A stretch of DNA of 24,004 nt. Origin: Roseibacillus sp. (GTDB taxonomy: Bacteria > Verrucomicrobiota > Verrucomicrobiae > Verrucomicrobiales > Akkermansiaceae). The notes under the pieces were generated by a model. It did no database searches. It had not been told where the DNA came from and saw only the letters and a program-made list of their open reading frames with translations. The stretch covers positions 11,072 to 35,075 of the forward strand of contig PBNG01000021.1 of assembly GCA_002723015.1 (NCBI GenBank), in the 5' to 3' direction. Positions 23,217 through 24,004 of the stretch are shown one piece after another. Position 1 is the stretch's first letter; every line of letters begins with the position of its first letter. The position numbers and the translations under genes were made by a program.

Positions 23217-24004
23217 GTGGCGGAAGATCTCAAGGCTATAGAAAAAGGATCCTCTCTCTGGAGAGACGCATGGCTACGCCTCCGCAAGAACCGGGTAGCC
23301 GTCATTAGCGGGATCTTCATAATCGTGATGTTCCTTCTCTGCTTCGTGGCCGCATGGTTTACCGGGGACCCGAACGAACAGGATCTCCCAAACAAATTCG
23401 CTCCGATGAGCGCCGGGCACCCGCTCGGAACCGACCAGATGGGTCGAGACCTCCTTTCACGTATTCTCTTCGGGGGACAGGTATCTCTTCTCGTTGGTCT
23501 CGTCGCCACCAGTGTCGCCTTCGTTATTGGAATCTCCTATGGGGCAATCTCCGGGTATGTTGGAGGGAGAACCGACTCCGTAATGATGAGGGCAGTCGAC
23601 ACCCTCTACGCTATACCTTTCCTCGTTCTTGTCATCCTGCTCCAGGAAGTGCTCTCGGGATCAGCCGGCGAAGTCGCAACGTGGCTCGTGAAGAACTGGA
23701 ACTTCCCCGATGAGACCACCCACCGACTGGCGAATATCCTGCCCCTGTTCGTCGCAATCGGGGCTCTTGGATGGCTCACTCTTGCGAGAATTACCCGTTC
23801 CCAGATCCTATCGCTCAAGAATCAGGAGTTTGCCCAGGCCGCCATTTCACTGGGACTGAGTCCGCTGCGTGTTCTCTTTCGACACCTGATTCCAAATACC
23901 CTCGGACCTGCGATCGTGTATGTCACCCTGACCATCCCGAGCTTCATCATGTACGAAGCCACCCTTTCTTTCCTGGGACTTGGCATCAAGGCGCCGGACA
24001 GCTC
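23217..24004 (+). CDS. oppC: Oligopeptide ABC transporter permease OppC (truncated by window end)
   Basis: The frame runs open from a GTG at 23217 to the end of the window, giving 262 complete codons. An in-frame TAA at 23208-23210 rules out a longer upstream start. The sequence has the OppC N-terminus (SLWRDAWLRLRKNRVAVISG), a membrane helix, the conserved HPLGTDQMGRDLLSRILFGG, helices typical of the family, the EAA loop AAISLGLSPLRVLFRHLIPN and SFIMYEATLSFLGLGIKAPD near the edge. The C-terminus, perhaps 30-40 residues, lies beyond the window. It is the second channel subunit of the rightward importer. The ATPases for this system are not in view and may follow. Confidence 0.94.
   Translation, partial: MAEDLKAIEKGSSLWRDAWLRLRKNRVAVISGIFIIVMFLLCFVAAWFTGDPNEQDLPNKFAPMSAGHPLGTDQMGRDLLSRILFGGQVSLLVGLVATSVAFVIGISYGAISGYVGGRTDSVMMRAVDTLYAIPFLVLVILLQEVLSGSAGEVATWLVKNWNFPDETTHRLANILPLFVAIGALGWLTLARITRSQILSLKNQEFAQAAISLGLSPLRVLFRHLIPNTLGPAIVYVTLTIPSFIMYEATLSFLGLGIKAPDS

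Noticed and set aside
1..24004. CRISPR arrays, transposons, phage genes, tRNA or rRNA genes
   Set aside because: No regularly spaced repeats, transposase or integrase motifs, or RNA-gene sequences were seen; nearly all the sequence is accounted for by housekeeping coding regions.

Overview
The window is a gene-dense, moderately GC-rich bacterial chromosome segment (GC about mid-50s % by eye). It holds 20 complete protein genes, the truncated oppC at the right edge, and a possible gene tail at the left edge. No RNA genes, insertion sequences, phage genes or CRISPR repeats were seen. No stretch above about 170 bases lacks a gene. The best guess for the host is a member of the Verrucomicrobiota or a relative in the PVC group. 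This is inference, based on a UvrA lacking several usual zinc cysteines, a sigma/membrane protein/PDZ cassette, YejB/YejE-type permeases with large extra periplasmic domains (one resembling MORN_2 repeats, which are common in that phylum), and weak Shine-Dalgarno signals.

Layout. (1) Positions 1-121: probable C-terminal end of an unknown rightward gene. (2) 156-5492, leftward: uvrA, an ECF-type sigma factor, a small single-pass membrane protein that is probably its partner, and a secreted PDZ protein. uvrA and the sigma gene are almost contiguous. (3) 5520-8772, rightward: trpF, an anchored hypothetical protein, the ATPase and permease of a Mn/Zn/Fe-type ABC importer without a visible binding protein, and the fluoride channel gene crcB. 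(4) 8788-13344, leftward: purD, purE, pyrR, pyrB, pyrC, which joins purine and pyrimidine synthesis. (5) 13437-20480, leftward: a tightly coupled five-gene peptide importer in the order yejB-yejE-yejA-oppD-oppF, with junctions that abut or overlap. (6) 20648-24004, rightward: a second oligopeptide importer, oppA-oppB-oppC, cut by the window end and with no ATPase genes in view.

Function. The window is mainly housekeeping: DNA repair, nucleotide synthesis, tryptophan synthesis, metal uptake, fluoride export and peptide uptake. The two peptide importers diverge from a 167-base region. The plus-strand system may have its own ATPases beyond the window or may share OppD/OppF.

The most unusual signal is in the YejABE-like importer. 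YejB carries about 100 extra residues in its first periplasmic loop. YejE has two extra N-terminal membrane segments and a MORN_2-like insertion. The binding lipoprotein has a charged, coiled-coil-like stalk. Together these suggest an enlarged periplasmic assembly around the importer.
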